Below are positions 52,988 to 60,253 of a stretch of 64,000 nt of DNA, one piece after another. The stretch's first letter is position 1; every line of letters begins with the position of its first letter. Below the pieces are notes generated by a model. The model was not told where the DNA came from and made no database searches. It worked only from the letters and a program-made list of their open reading frames with translations. Source of the DNA: Streptomyces hyaluromycini (lineage in GTDB: Bacteria; Actinomycetota; Actinomycetes; Streptomycetales; Streptomycetaceae); NCBI RefSeq assembly GCF_002217755.1, contig NZ_BCFL01000023.1, positions 62,001-126,000 of the forward strand, given 5' to 3'. Made by a program: the position numbers and the translations under genes.

Positions 52988-53668
52988 TCAGGGGTGCGGC
53001 ACGACCACGGCCGAGGTCAGTATGCCGTGCCCCACGCTCCAGCGGCCCTCGAAGACCTGCAGCCGCCGCCCGCCGACCTCCGGGCCGGGGACGAGGAGGC
53101 GGGCCCGCAGGATGCCGTGCGGCCGCTCACCGGGCTCCGGGACGAGCTCGATGTCGGCCTCCATGAAGTCCAGCCACTTCCCGGTGAGGGGGAACCACGC
53201 CTTGTAGACGGATTCCTTGGCGCTGAACAGCAGGCGGTCCCAGTGCACGCCGGGCCGCTCGGCCGCGAGCCGGGCGAGCCGCTGCCGCTCGGCGGGCAGC
53301 AGCACGGACTCGGCGACGCCCTCGGGAAGCGCGGCGTGCGGTTCGGCGTCGATACCGAGGGAGGCCAGGTCGGCGGCGCGGACCAGGGCGGCGGCGCAGT
53401 AGCCCTCGCAGTGGGTCATGCTGCCGGCCAGCCCCTCCGGCCAGCGCGGGGCGCCGCGCTCGCCGCTCACGACGGGCTGCGGCGGGACTCCGAGCTTCTC
53501 CATGGCGCTGCGGGCGCAGGCGCGCACGGCGGCGAACTCGCGGCGGCGCTTGGGCACGGCCCGGGCGACCAGCGCCGCCTCCTCGGGGTAGAGCGGGGCC
53601 TCGCGGATCGACTCGTCACCGAGCATCTCCACGGCCACCACCGAGTCCGGAAGCAGCTCCTCGATCAC
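52988..53668 (-). CDS. Sfp-type 4'-phosphopantetheinyl transferase (second copy)
   Basis: A 226-aa PPTase with GIDAEP (Asp107, Glu109) and FSAKESVYKAW (Glu151/152 region). It is alignable end to end with the PPTase at 24637-25326, both starting MIEE and sharing PKRRREFAAVRACAR-like and SMTHCEGY-like segments. GTG start at 53668, lying inside the end of the metallophosphoesterase gene (53-bp overlap), so the two are coupled. It resembles the general Sfp-type enzyme found in Streptomyces core genomes (for example SCO6673 of S. coelicolor, from memory). Confidence 0.93.
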   Translation of the reverse strand: MIEELLPDSVVAVEMLGDESIREAPLYPEEAALVARAVPKRRREFAAVRACARSAMEKLGVPPQPVVSGERGAPRWPEGLAGSMTHCEGYCAAALVRAADLASLGIDAEPHAALPEGVAESVLLPAERQRLARLAAERPGVHWDRLLFSAKESVYKAWFPLTGKWLDFMEADIELVPEPGERPHGILRARLLVPGPEVGGRRLQVFEGRWSVGHGILTSAVVVPHP

Positions 53669-54521
53669 CGGTTCCGACCTCCATCGGCAGAATGCGGCGC
53701 AGCCGGCCCGGCTCCCCGGAACGCTTGCGCCACTCGCGGGGGTATCCCACGGAGACCTCTTCGAAGCGGACCCCGTCGAGCCAGGTGGTCCGGGGGATGT
53801 GCAGATGGCCGTAGACCATGGCCGCGACCCGGAACCGGCGGTGCCAGTCGGCGGTGCGGGTGGTGCCGCACCACATGGCGAACTCCGGGTACCAGAGCAC
53901 GTCGGTGGGGTGCCGGTCCAGCGGATAGTGCCCCGCCAGCACCGTCGGCAGGTCCTGCGGCAGCTCGGCGAGCCGGCGCTCGGTGGCCTCGATCCGGGCC
54001 CGGCACCAGTCCTCGCGGGTCGGGTAGGGGTCGGGGTGCAGCAGGTACTCGTCGTTGCAGACGACGCCGGTGCCGTGCGCGTAGGCGAGGCCCTCCTCCT
54101 TGGTGGCGCAGCCGGCCGGCAGGAAGGAGTAGTCGTACAGCAGGAACAGCGGTGCCACGACGACCGGGCCGCCCGGGCCCTCCCAGACCGGGTACGGGTC
54201 CTCGGGGGTGACCACGCCCAGTTCCCGGCAGAGGTCGACGAGGTGCTCGTAGCGGGCGACTCCGCGCAGGGTGACCGGGTCCTTGGGGTGGGTCCACAGG
54301 TCGTGGTTGCCGGGCGCCCACAGCACCTTGCGGAAGCGGCCCGCAAGGGTCTCCAGCGTCCAGCGGATGTCGGCGACGGTCTCCGCGACGTCGCCGGCGA
54401 CGATCAGCCAGTCCTCGTCCGTTTCCGGACGCATCTTCTCGACGAGCTCGCGGTTCTCCGGATACGAGATGTGCAGGTCACTGATGGCCAGCAACTGCCC
54501 GGCACCGGCCGTGGACTCCAC
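53616..54521 (-). CDS. calcineurin-like metallophosphoesterase
   Basis: A 301-aa enzyme with the metallophosphoesterase motifs ISDLHIS, VAGDVAE, APGNHDLW, an internal AGHYPL and GHLHIPR. GTG start at 54521 after GGAAGGGG. Coupled to the PPTase by a 53-bp overlap. The substrate is unknown; linkage to a PPTase hints at hydrolysis of phosphopantetheine- or nucleotide-related phosphoesters, which is inference only. Confidence 0.9.
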   Translation of the reverse strand: MESTAGAGQLLAISDLHISYPENRELVEKMRPETDEDWLIVAGDVAETVADIRWTLETLAGRFRKVLWAPGNHDLWTHPKDPVTLRGVARYEHLVDLCRELGVVTPEDPYPVWEGPGGPVVVAPLFLLYDYSFLPAGCATKEEGLAYAHGTGVVCNDEYLLHPDPYPTREDWCRARIEATERRLAELPQDLPTVLAGHYPLDRHPTDVLWYPEFAMWCGTTRTADWHRRFRVAAMVYGHLHIPRTTWLDGVRFEEVSVGYPREWRKRSGEPGRLRRILPMEVGTGDRGAASGLGGGRGDAR

Positions 54522-54910
54522 CCCGTACCCCTTCCGATCATGTCGTCGGTCCCCACCACAACACACTTCGGGGGCCGGGAACAAGACCACCTGTCCAACG
54601 GCCCGCCGGCCGTCACCCGGCCGGTCCCGAGCCGGTCCCGGGACGTTTTCGCACCGGCTCCCGGCCGGCTCCCGGCCGGTTCCGGGCCGTCAAGGAAACC
54701 GGCGCGGTCGGTGCAGGAAAACGCGCGTGGACAGTACGGGGAAATCCGTAACACTCGCGTTGCACGCGGGGCCCCTTGAAAGCCGTATGATCCCCCCAAC
54801 ACCACCGCCACGAACTTCCCTTCGTCCAGGGCGGTTTGGTGTCCCTCCAACCACCCTGCCCGGGCACGGGCCCGCTGACCCCTGCCCGAAAACCCCGAAA
54901 GGCGGCTTTA
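54522..54910. repeat. divergent intergenic region with short G/C-rich tandem repeats
   Basis: 389 bp between the phosphoesterase and ATP-grasp genes without a convincing frame. It contains repeated CCGGTCCCGA/G units (about 54620-54643) and two to three near-identical CCGGCTCCCGG units (about 54653-54688). A lower-G/C stretch nearer the ATP-grasp gene is where its promoter would be expected. No further structure is recognised. Confidence 0.5.
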
Positions 54911-56032
54911 ATGCGCTCTCGCGTACGCGTCTGGCTCAACCGCACGTACGCGGAGAACGTGTTCTTCATGGATCAGCTGCGGAGAAATCCCAGCGACCGG
55001 GCGGTCGAGATCCATGCGACGCACGGTGACGCCGACTCCCCCGTGCTGGCCGCCGCCGACACCGCCGACCTGGAGCCGGAGGGCCTGTCCCCGGCCGCCT
55101 ACGTCGAGTACGCCCTCGACCAGTGCCAGCGCCGTGGCATCGATGTCTTCGTGCCCCGGCTGCACCAGTCGGCGATCGTGGCCCACCGGGCCGACTTCGA
55201 GTCGGTCGGCACGGCCCTGCTGGCGCCGACGCCCGAGGCGACCGCCGTCTTCGAGGACAAGGCGACCGCGTACGAGGCGGTGAGCTCGGTGGGCGTCCCG
55301 GTTCCGCCCTGGTCGCGGGTCCGCACGGCGGACGAACTCGTCGCCGCGGTCGAGGAGTTGGAGGCCGGCGGACACAGGGCCTGCTTCAAGCCGGCCGCCG
55401 GTGCGGGCGGCGTGGGTTTCCGGGTGATCACACGCGCCCCCTTCTCGCTCTTTCACCTCAGCGGGTTCCCGGGGCCGTACGTCCAGCTCGACCTGGTCGT
55501 GGACGCGCTGCGCCGCGCCGACCAGCCGGTGGACTGGCTGGTGATGCCGCGTCTTGAGGAGCCGGAGGTGTCGGTCGACTGCCTCACCGGGCCCGACAAC
55601 CGGGTCCGGCTGGCGGTGGGCCGCACCAAGAAGGGCCGCCGGCGCGGGTTCACCCTCGACGAGCAGTGGCTGAAGCCGGCGCGGATCATCGCCGAGGGCT
55701 TCGGGCTGCACTACCTGTCCAACATCCAGTTCCGGATGTACGGCGACCAGCCCGTGCTGCTCGATGTCAACACGCGGCCGGCGGGCGGGTTGCACCAGCT
55801 GTCGCTCTGCGGGGTCAACGCGCCGTGGGCTGCCGTGCAGTTGGCGCTGGGCGAGGACCCCGGGGTGATCGAGCCGCCGTTCCTGGGGCAGGACTACGCG
55901 GTGGTTTCGGGGCCGCGGCACGTGCTGCCGAGCGGGCCGGTGGCACGGGAGGAGGCCGACGTGGTGTTGGCGCCGGCGATGCCCATGGAAGTGGAGTCTG
56001 TCGACGCTGCGGCTGCGGTGATGCCGCTCTAG
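54911..56032 (+). CDS. ATP-grasp domain protein
   Basis: A 373-aa protein with an ATP-grasp fold. The N-terminal domain contains LNRTYAENVF; the substrate/ATP region has FKPAAGAGGVGF and LVMPRLEEPEVSVD; the metal-binding end is FRMYGDQPVLLDVNTRPAGG. The ATG at 54911 was chosen over 54836 because it follows GAAAGGCGG. It is likely a carboxylate-amine or carboxylate-thiol ligase acting on an unknown small molecule or peptide. No precursor peptide or partner gene is adjacent, so it looks free-standing. Confidence 0.85.
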   Translation: MRSRVRVWLNRTYAENVFFMDQLRRNPSDRAVEIHATHGDADSPVLAAADTADLEPEGLSPAAYVEYALDQCQRRGIDVFVPRLHQSAIVAHRADFESVGTALLAPTPEATAVFEDKATAYEAVSSVGVPVPPWSRVRTADELVAAVEELEAGGHRACFKPAAGAGGVGFRVITRAPFSLFHLSGFPGPYVQLDLVVDALRRADQPVDWLVMPRLEEPEVSVDCLTGPDNRVRLAVGRTKKGRRRGFTLDEQWLKPARIIAEGFGLHYLSNIQFRMYGDQPVLLDVNTRPAGGLHQLSLCGVNAPWAAVQLALGEDPGVIEPPFLGQDYAVVSGPRHVLPSGPVAREEADVVLAPAMPMEVESVDAAAAVMPL

Positions 56033-56104
56033 CTTGTCGGCCGGGTGCGGCGCCGTCGTGGTTTCTCGCGCAGTTCCCCGCGCCCCTGGGTTTCTCAGCT
56101 CACC

Positions 56105-56155
56105 GGTATGGACCAATTCACGTTCGTCTTCTTGACAGGAGGATTGGTCCATACC
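56105..56155. promoter_or_regulatory. chitinase promoter with 13-bp inverted repeats around TTGACA
   Basis: GGTATGGACCAAT (56105-56117) and ATTGGTCCATACC (56143-56155) are perfect inverted repeats 25 bp apart, with a consensus -35 TTGACA at 56132-56137 between them. Each arm contains TGGTCCATACC, close to the TGGTCnAnACC element known from Streptomyces chitinase promoters and to the DasR-type site (about 11 of 16 positions by eye). Confidence 0.7.
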
Positions 56156-56224
56156 AACTTTGTTGCGCACCTCCTTGCACCTTTGTGCAACTCCCGAACA
56201 CCCCCATTCCTTCAGGGAGATCGC

Positions 56225-57904
56225 GTGCGCAACTCGCTCAGACGTTCCAGACGTCGGATATTCGCCCTGCTCGGGTCCGCCGCCCTCGCGCTCGCCGGGG
56301 CCATCGCGCTGCCCGGTACCGCGCAGGCGGCCAACATCCTCTCCAACCCCGGCTTCGAGTCGGGGAGCCTCTCCCCGTGGTCCTGCACCGGGAACCTCGG
56401 CTCGGTCGTGTCCTCCCCCGTGCACGGCGGCTCCAAGGCGCTCGCGGGGGCCGCGAGCGCCAGTGACACCGCCCAGTGCACGCAGACCGTCGCCGTGCAG
56501 CCCAACACGACGTACTCGCTGAGCGGCTGGGTCCGCGGCTCGTACGTCTATCTCGGGGTGACCGGCGGCGCCTCCACCTGGACGACTTCGGCGTCCCAGT
56601 ACAGCCAGCTGACCGTCTCCTTCACCACCGGGGCCTCGCAGACCAGCGCCCAGATCTATGTCCACGGGTGGTACGCCCAGGGGACGTACTACGCCGACGA
56701 CATCAGCCTCGACGGGCCCGGCGGCAGCTCCGACACGCAGGCGCCCACCGCGCCCACGAACCTCACCTCCACCGGGAAGACCTCGTCCAGCGTGTCGCTG
56801 TCGTGGTCGGCCTCGACGGACAACGTCGGGGTGACGGCGTACGACATCTACCGCGGGTCGACCCTGGCGACGAGCGTCTCCGGGACCTCCGGCACGGTGA
56901 GCGGGCTGGCGGCCAGTACGGCGTACACGTTCACGGTGAAGGCGCGGGACGCGGCCGGGAACGTGTCGGCCGCCTCCAACTCCGTGTCCGTGACCACGAG
57001 CGCGGGCAGCGGCGGCGGGACCGGCTTCAAGCAGGCCGCGCCCTACCTCTACGAGGGCTGGGGGGATCCGCCGAACCCGGCCACGGTGATGAGCGCGACC
57101 GGCATCAAGAACTTCACCATGGCCTTCGTGCTGGACTCCGGCGGCTGCACCCCGGCCTGGGACGGCAGCCGGGCGCTGACCGGCGGCGCCGACCAGACCG
57201 CGATCAACCAGATCCGGGCGGCCGGCGGCGACGTCACCCCGTCCTTCGGCGGCTGGCAGGGCAGCAAGCTCGGCGCCAACTGCTCCTCCGCGAGCGCGCT
57301 GGCGGGGGCGATCCAGAAGGTGATCGACGCCTACGGTCTCAAGTCGGTCGACATGGACATCGAGAACACCGACGAGTTCGAGAACGAGGCCGTGCAGGCG
57401 AAGATCCTGACCGCCCTGAAGACGGTCAAGGCCAACAACGCCGGCCTGAAGACGATCGTCACCTTCGGCACCTCCACCACCGGACCGACGTACTACGGCA
57501 ACCGGCTGATCGAACAGGCTCAGTCGATCGGCGCGGACATCGACGTCTTCACGATCATGCCGTTCGACTTCGGCGGCGGCTCCGACATGTACGGCAACAC
57601 CGTGGCCGCGGCCGAGGGGCTGAAGACCAAGCTGAAGTCCACGTTCGGCTGGGACGACGCGACGGCCTACGCGCACATCGGGATCTCCGGCATGAACGGC
57701 CTGTCCGACCAGCAGGAGAACACCACTCCGGCGATCTGGACGCAGATCCGTGACTGGGGGAACTCGCACCACATCGCCCGGCTCGCGTTCTGGGCGGCGA
57801 ACCGGGACCGCGGCTGCGCGGGCGGCGGAGTGGTGAGCAACTGCTCCGGGATCAGCCAGAGCGACTGGCAGTTCACCTCGATCACGGCCGGCTTCACCGG
57901 CTGA
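56225..57904 (+). CDS. secreted GH18 chitinase with carbohydrate-binding and FnIII domains
   Basis: A 559-aa exported enzyme. Signal peptide with an RRSRRR n-region, cleavage near AQAA (about residue 36). A carbohydrate-binding module of the CBM4/9-16 sandwich type follows (about 37-166), then a fibronectin III domain (about 172-260) and a Gly/Ser linker. The GH18 barrel (about 268-559) has the catalytic DxDxE as VDMDIE (Asp376, Asp378, Glu380). GTG start at 56225 with AGGGAGA upstream. It degrades chitin from fungi or arthropods. Promoter repeats upstream suggest chitin-responsive control. Confidence 0.94.
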   Translation: MRNSLRRSRRRIFALLGSAALALAGAIALPGTAQAANILSNPGFESGSLSPWSCTGNLGSVVSSPVHGGSKALAGAASASDTAQCTQTVAVQPNTTYSLSGWVRGSYVYLGVTGGASTWTTSASQYSQLTVSFTTGASQTSAQIYVHGWYAQGTYYADDISLDGPGGSSDTQAPTAPTNLTSTGKTSSSVSLSWSASTDNVGVTAYDIYRGSTLATSVSGTSGTVSGLAASTAYTFTVKARDAAGNVSAASNSVSVTTSAGSGGGTGFKQAAPYLYEGWGDPPNPATVMSATGIKNFTMAFVLDSGGCTPAWDGSRALTGGADQTAINQIRAAGGDVTPSFGGWQGSKLGANCSSASALAGAIQKVIDAYGLKSVDMDIENTDEFENEAVQAKILTALKTVKANNAGLKTIVTFGTSTTGPTYYGNRLIEQAQSIGADIDVFTIMPFDFGGGSDMYGNTVAAAEGLKTKLKSTFGWDDATAYAHIGISGMNGLSDQQENTTPAIWTQIRDWGNSHHIARLAFWAANRDRGCAGGGVVSNCSGISQSDWQFTSITAGFTG

Positions 57905-57918
57905 GCATCGGGACCGAC

Positions 57919-57953
57919 GGCGTGGGGATGCCTAGACCGGGTATCCCCACGCC
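57919..57953. terminator. bidirectional terminator stem-loop
   Basis: GGCGTGGGGAT (57919-57929) and ATCCCCACGCC (57943-57953) form an 11-bp perfect stem with a 13-nt loop between the convergent chitinase and sulfotransferase genes. The right arm includes the last codons of the sulfotransferase. Confidence 0.8.
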
Positions 57954-58822
57954 TTCGCTATCTCCGCGAGCCGGGGCGGGAGTTCGGCGGTCGGGTCGGC
58001 CTGGCGGGCGGCCTGGATGCGGCCGGACTTGATCTCCTTGCTCCAGTCGCCGAGCTTCGGCTTGAACGTGCCGTGGTCCTGCTTGCCGTAGTCGAGCATG
58101 CCGCTCTCCCACGGAACGCCGAGGTATTCGCACAGGCCGCGGGTGACCCGCTCCGGGTCGGCGGTGAGGTCCTCGTACGTGATCACATGGGCGCCGGCGA
58201 GGCTCTGGCGGGCTTCTTCGAGCTTCTCCGCGTAGCCCAGGACCTCGGCGCGGATCGCCTCGTGGTCGGGTTCGGCGCGGCGGCTGGTCAGGGACTGGAT
58301 GACGGCGCCGGGGTGGCGCAACAGCACGACGAAGCGGGCGTCGGGCCAACATCGGTGCAGCCGGGGCCAGATGAGGGTGTTCGGCGGGGTCTTGTCGACG
58401 ATGACGTCCTTGCCGCTGCGGCTGAGCTCCAGGTGCAGCACCCGGTCCCACAGCACGTGCTCCAGCTCCTCGCGGTCGAGGGCGAGCTCCTTCATGGCGT
58501 CCGCGGTGAACTCCCGGGACATGCGGACGTGGACCGTGCGCAGGTGCATCTCGTGCGGGGCGCGGATGCGGCTGTGGCTGTTCAGCAGGACCCTCAGCAG
58601 GGTGGACCCGGAGCGCACCGACGACAGCACGAAGGCCGGGGACGCCACCAGGCGCGGGGCGAGCGGGGCCGTATAGCCGTCGCAGGCCTCCTGCGGCCGC
58701 GGGGCCGGGCGCTGGGTCGGGATGGCGTCCAGGGTCTTGCGCGGGGGGCTCACCGCCTGCGCCATGAGCCGGCCCCGGCGCTTGAGCCCCTTGGCGATCG
58801 CTGACATTCGCGGGTCTCGCAC
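57932..58822 (-). CDS. PAPS-dependent sulfotransferase family protein
   Basis: A 296-aa protein with the 5'-phosphosulfate-binding SSVRSGSTLL (about residue 67) and a 3'-phosphate-binding RFVVLLRHPGAVIQS motif (about 163), then the usual YEDLTADPERVTRGLCEYLGV segment. No signal peptide. ATG at 58822 (an ATG at 58807 is an alternative). The substrate is unknown; such actinobacterial proteins can act on lipids, glycans or metabolites. It is convergent with the chitinase gene, and there is no evident operon partner. Confidence 0.85.
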   Translation of the reverse strand: MRDPRMSAIAKGLKRRGRLMAQAVSPPRKTLDAIPTQRPAPRPQEACDGYTAPLAPRLVASPAFVLSSVRSGSTLLRVLLNSHSRIRAPHEMHLRTVHVRMSREFTADAMKELALDREELEHVLWDRVLHLELSRSGKDVIVDKTPPNTLIWPRLHRCWPDARFVVLLRHPGAVIQSLTSRRAEPDHEAIRAEVLGYAEKLEEARQSLAGAHVITYEDLTADPERVTRGLCEYLGVPWESGMLDYGKQDHGTFKPKLGDWSKEIKSGRIQAARQADPTAELPPRLAEIAKAWGYPV

Positions 58823-58998
58823 GGTGATGCCTTTCTGTCGTCCCTACCGTCCCGCATCCCAGGGGTTTCAGGCGAACTCAAGGTGTCCAAGAGGCGAACC
58901 AGCAGGGTCACGGCGACCGGAAAGACCGCCGTGACCTGCCTACTTACCGTTCTCTTAATTCTTCATATGAGAAATTCCGACTTAAGGCGTGAACCGCC

Positions 58999-60249
58999 TC
59001 AGAACCGGCCGGATCCGCGGTACAGCTCCAGTTCGCCGTCCAGTTCCACGGCGAGGACCGTGGCGTACGGGTCGAGGTCGGCCGCGGCCGGCGGGTCGAT
59101 CCACAGCACGCCGACCGCCTCGTGCAGCCCGCCGGTCACCCGGTGGCCGAGTTCGGTGCCGGTGCCAAGGACGGTGATCCTGTTCACCTTGGTCGCCAGC
59201 CCCCGGACGCCGATCTCGGCGCGCGGGACGTCGAACAGGGTGAGGTAGAGGGTGCGCCGGTCGGCGGAGCGGGTGCTCGGGCCGTAGTGGTGCCCGGCCG
59301 GCAGGCCGCGCACGGTCCCGTACACCGCCGCCGCGTGCCGGCGGATCCACTCCCCCAGCCCTTCGAGCCGCTCGACCTGCGGCTGCGGGATGGTGCCGTC
59401 CTCCATGGGGCCGACGTCGAGCAGCAGGTTGCCGCCGCCCCCGATGGTCTCGGTGAAGTAGCGGATCAGCTGGGCGAGGGACTTGTGGTTGTGGTCGTGG
59501 TGCTGGTACCCCCACGAGTCGTTGATCGTCAGGCACAGTTCCCAGGGGCCGTCCGGCGGCACGACGGGGGCGCCCTGCTCGGGCGTCGCGTAGTCGCCCT
59601 CGCCGAGCATGCGCGCGTTGAAGACGACGTCCGGGACGTACGACCTGATGAGCGCGGCGAGTTCGGGGATCCGCCACTGCTCCTCGCTGCGGTCCCACTC
59701 CCCGTCGAACCACAGCAGGTCCGGCCGGTAGCGGGAGGCCAGCTCCCGTATCTGGCCGTCGCGGTAGGCGATGAAGCGTTCCCAGGCGTCGAGGTCCTCG
59801 TACTCGGCCGCGACTTCCGAGTAACGGTTGTCCTCCAGCTCCGGGGGGCGGCCCGGCTTGCGTGTGGAGGCGTAGTCGGGGTGGTTCCAGTCGGAGTGCG
59901 AGTAGTAGAGGCCGACCTTGAGGCCCTGCTCGCGCAGCGCCTCGGCGTAGGGGCCGAGGTAGTCCCGGCCGAGGTTGAGGTCGCCGTACGCGGTGTCCCA
60001 CAGGGCCACACCGTCGTGGTGACGGCTCGTCAGCACGGCGTACTTCGCGCCGGCGCGGGCGAACAGGTCCGCCCACGCCTTCGGGTCGTACCGGGCGCCG
60101 GTGAAGCGGTCCAGCTGGGACATGTACCGCTCGTGCGGCACGATGTCGTCGTAGAAGGACCAGGATTCCTGGACCCCGTCGACGGCGTAGATGCCCCAGT
60201 GCACGAAGATCCCCAGCTTGGCGTCGGCGAACCAGGGTTGCATGGCCAT
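58999..60249 (-). CDS. GH29 alpha-L-fucosidase
   Basis: A 416-aa cytoplasmic glycosidase. It has the GH29 N-terminal FVHWGIYAV, then TSRHHDGVALWDT and the nucleophile motif LLWFDGEWD (Asp182), and a C-terminal beta-sandwich (about 325-416). ATG at 60249 following AGGAGCTGACCGG, 4 nt after the alpha-mannosidase stop, so co-transcribed. No signal peptide, suggesting action on imported fucosylated oligosaccharides. Confidence 0.92.
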   Translation of the reverse strand: MAMQPWFADAKLGIFVHWGIYAVDGVQESWSFYDDIVPHERYMSQLDRFTGARYDPKAWADLFARAGAKYAVLTSRHHDGVALWDTAYGDLNLGRDYLGPYAEALREQGLKVGLYYSHSDWNHPDYASTRKPGRPPELEDNRYSEVAAEYEDLDAWERFIAYRDGQIRELASRYRPDLLWFDGEWDRSEEQWRIPELAALIRSYVPDVVFNARMLGEGDYATPEQGAPVVPPDGPWELCLTINDSWGYQHHDHNHKSLAQLIRYFTETIGGGGNLLLDVGPMEDGTIPQPQVERLEGLGEWIRRHAAAVYGTVRGLPAGHHYGPSTRSADRRTLYLTLFDVPRAEIGVRGLATKVNRITVLGTGTELGHRVTGGLHEAVGVLWIDPPAAADLDPYATVLAVELDGELELYRGSGRF

Positions 60250-60253
60250 CCGG

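Noticed and set aside
54908..57772. A 954-codon minus-strand frame opposite the ATP-grasp and chitinase genes
   Set aside because: The plus strand carries clear ATP-grasp and GH18 motifs; the minus frame is compositional shadow.
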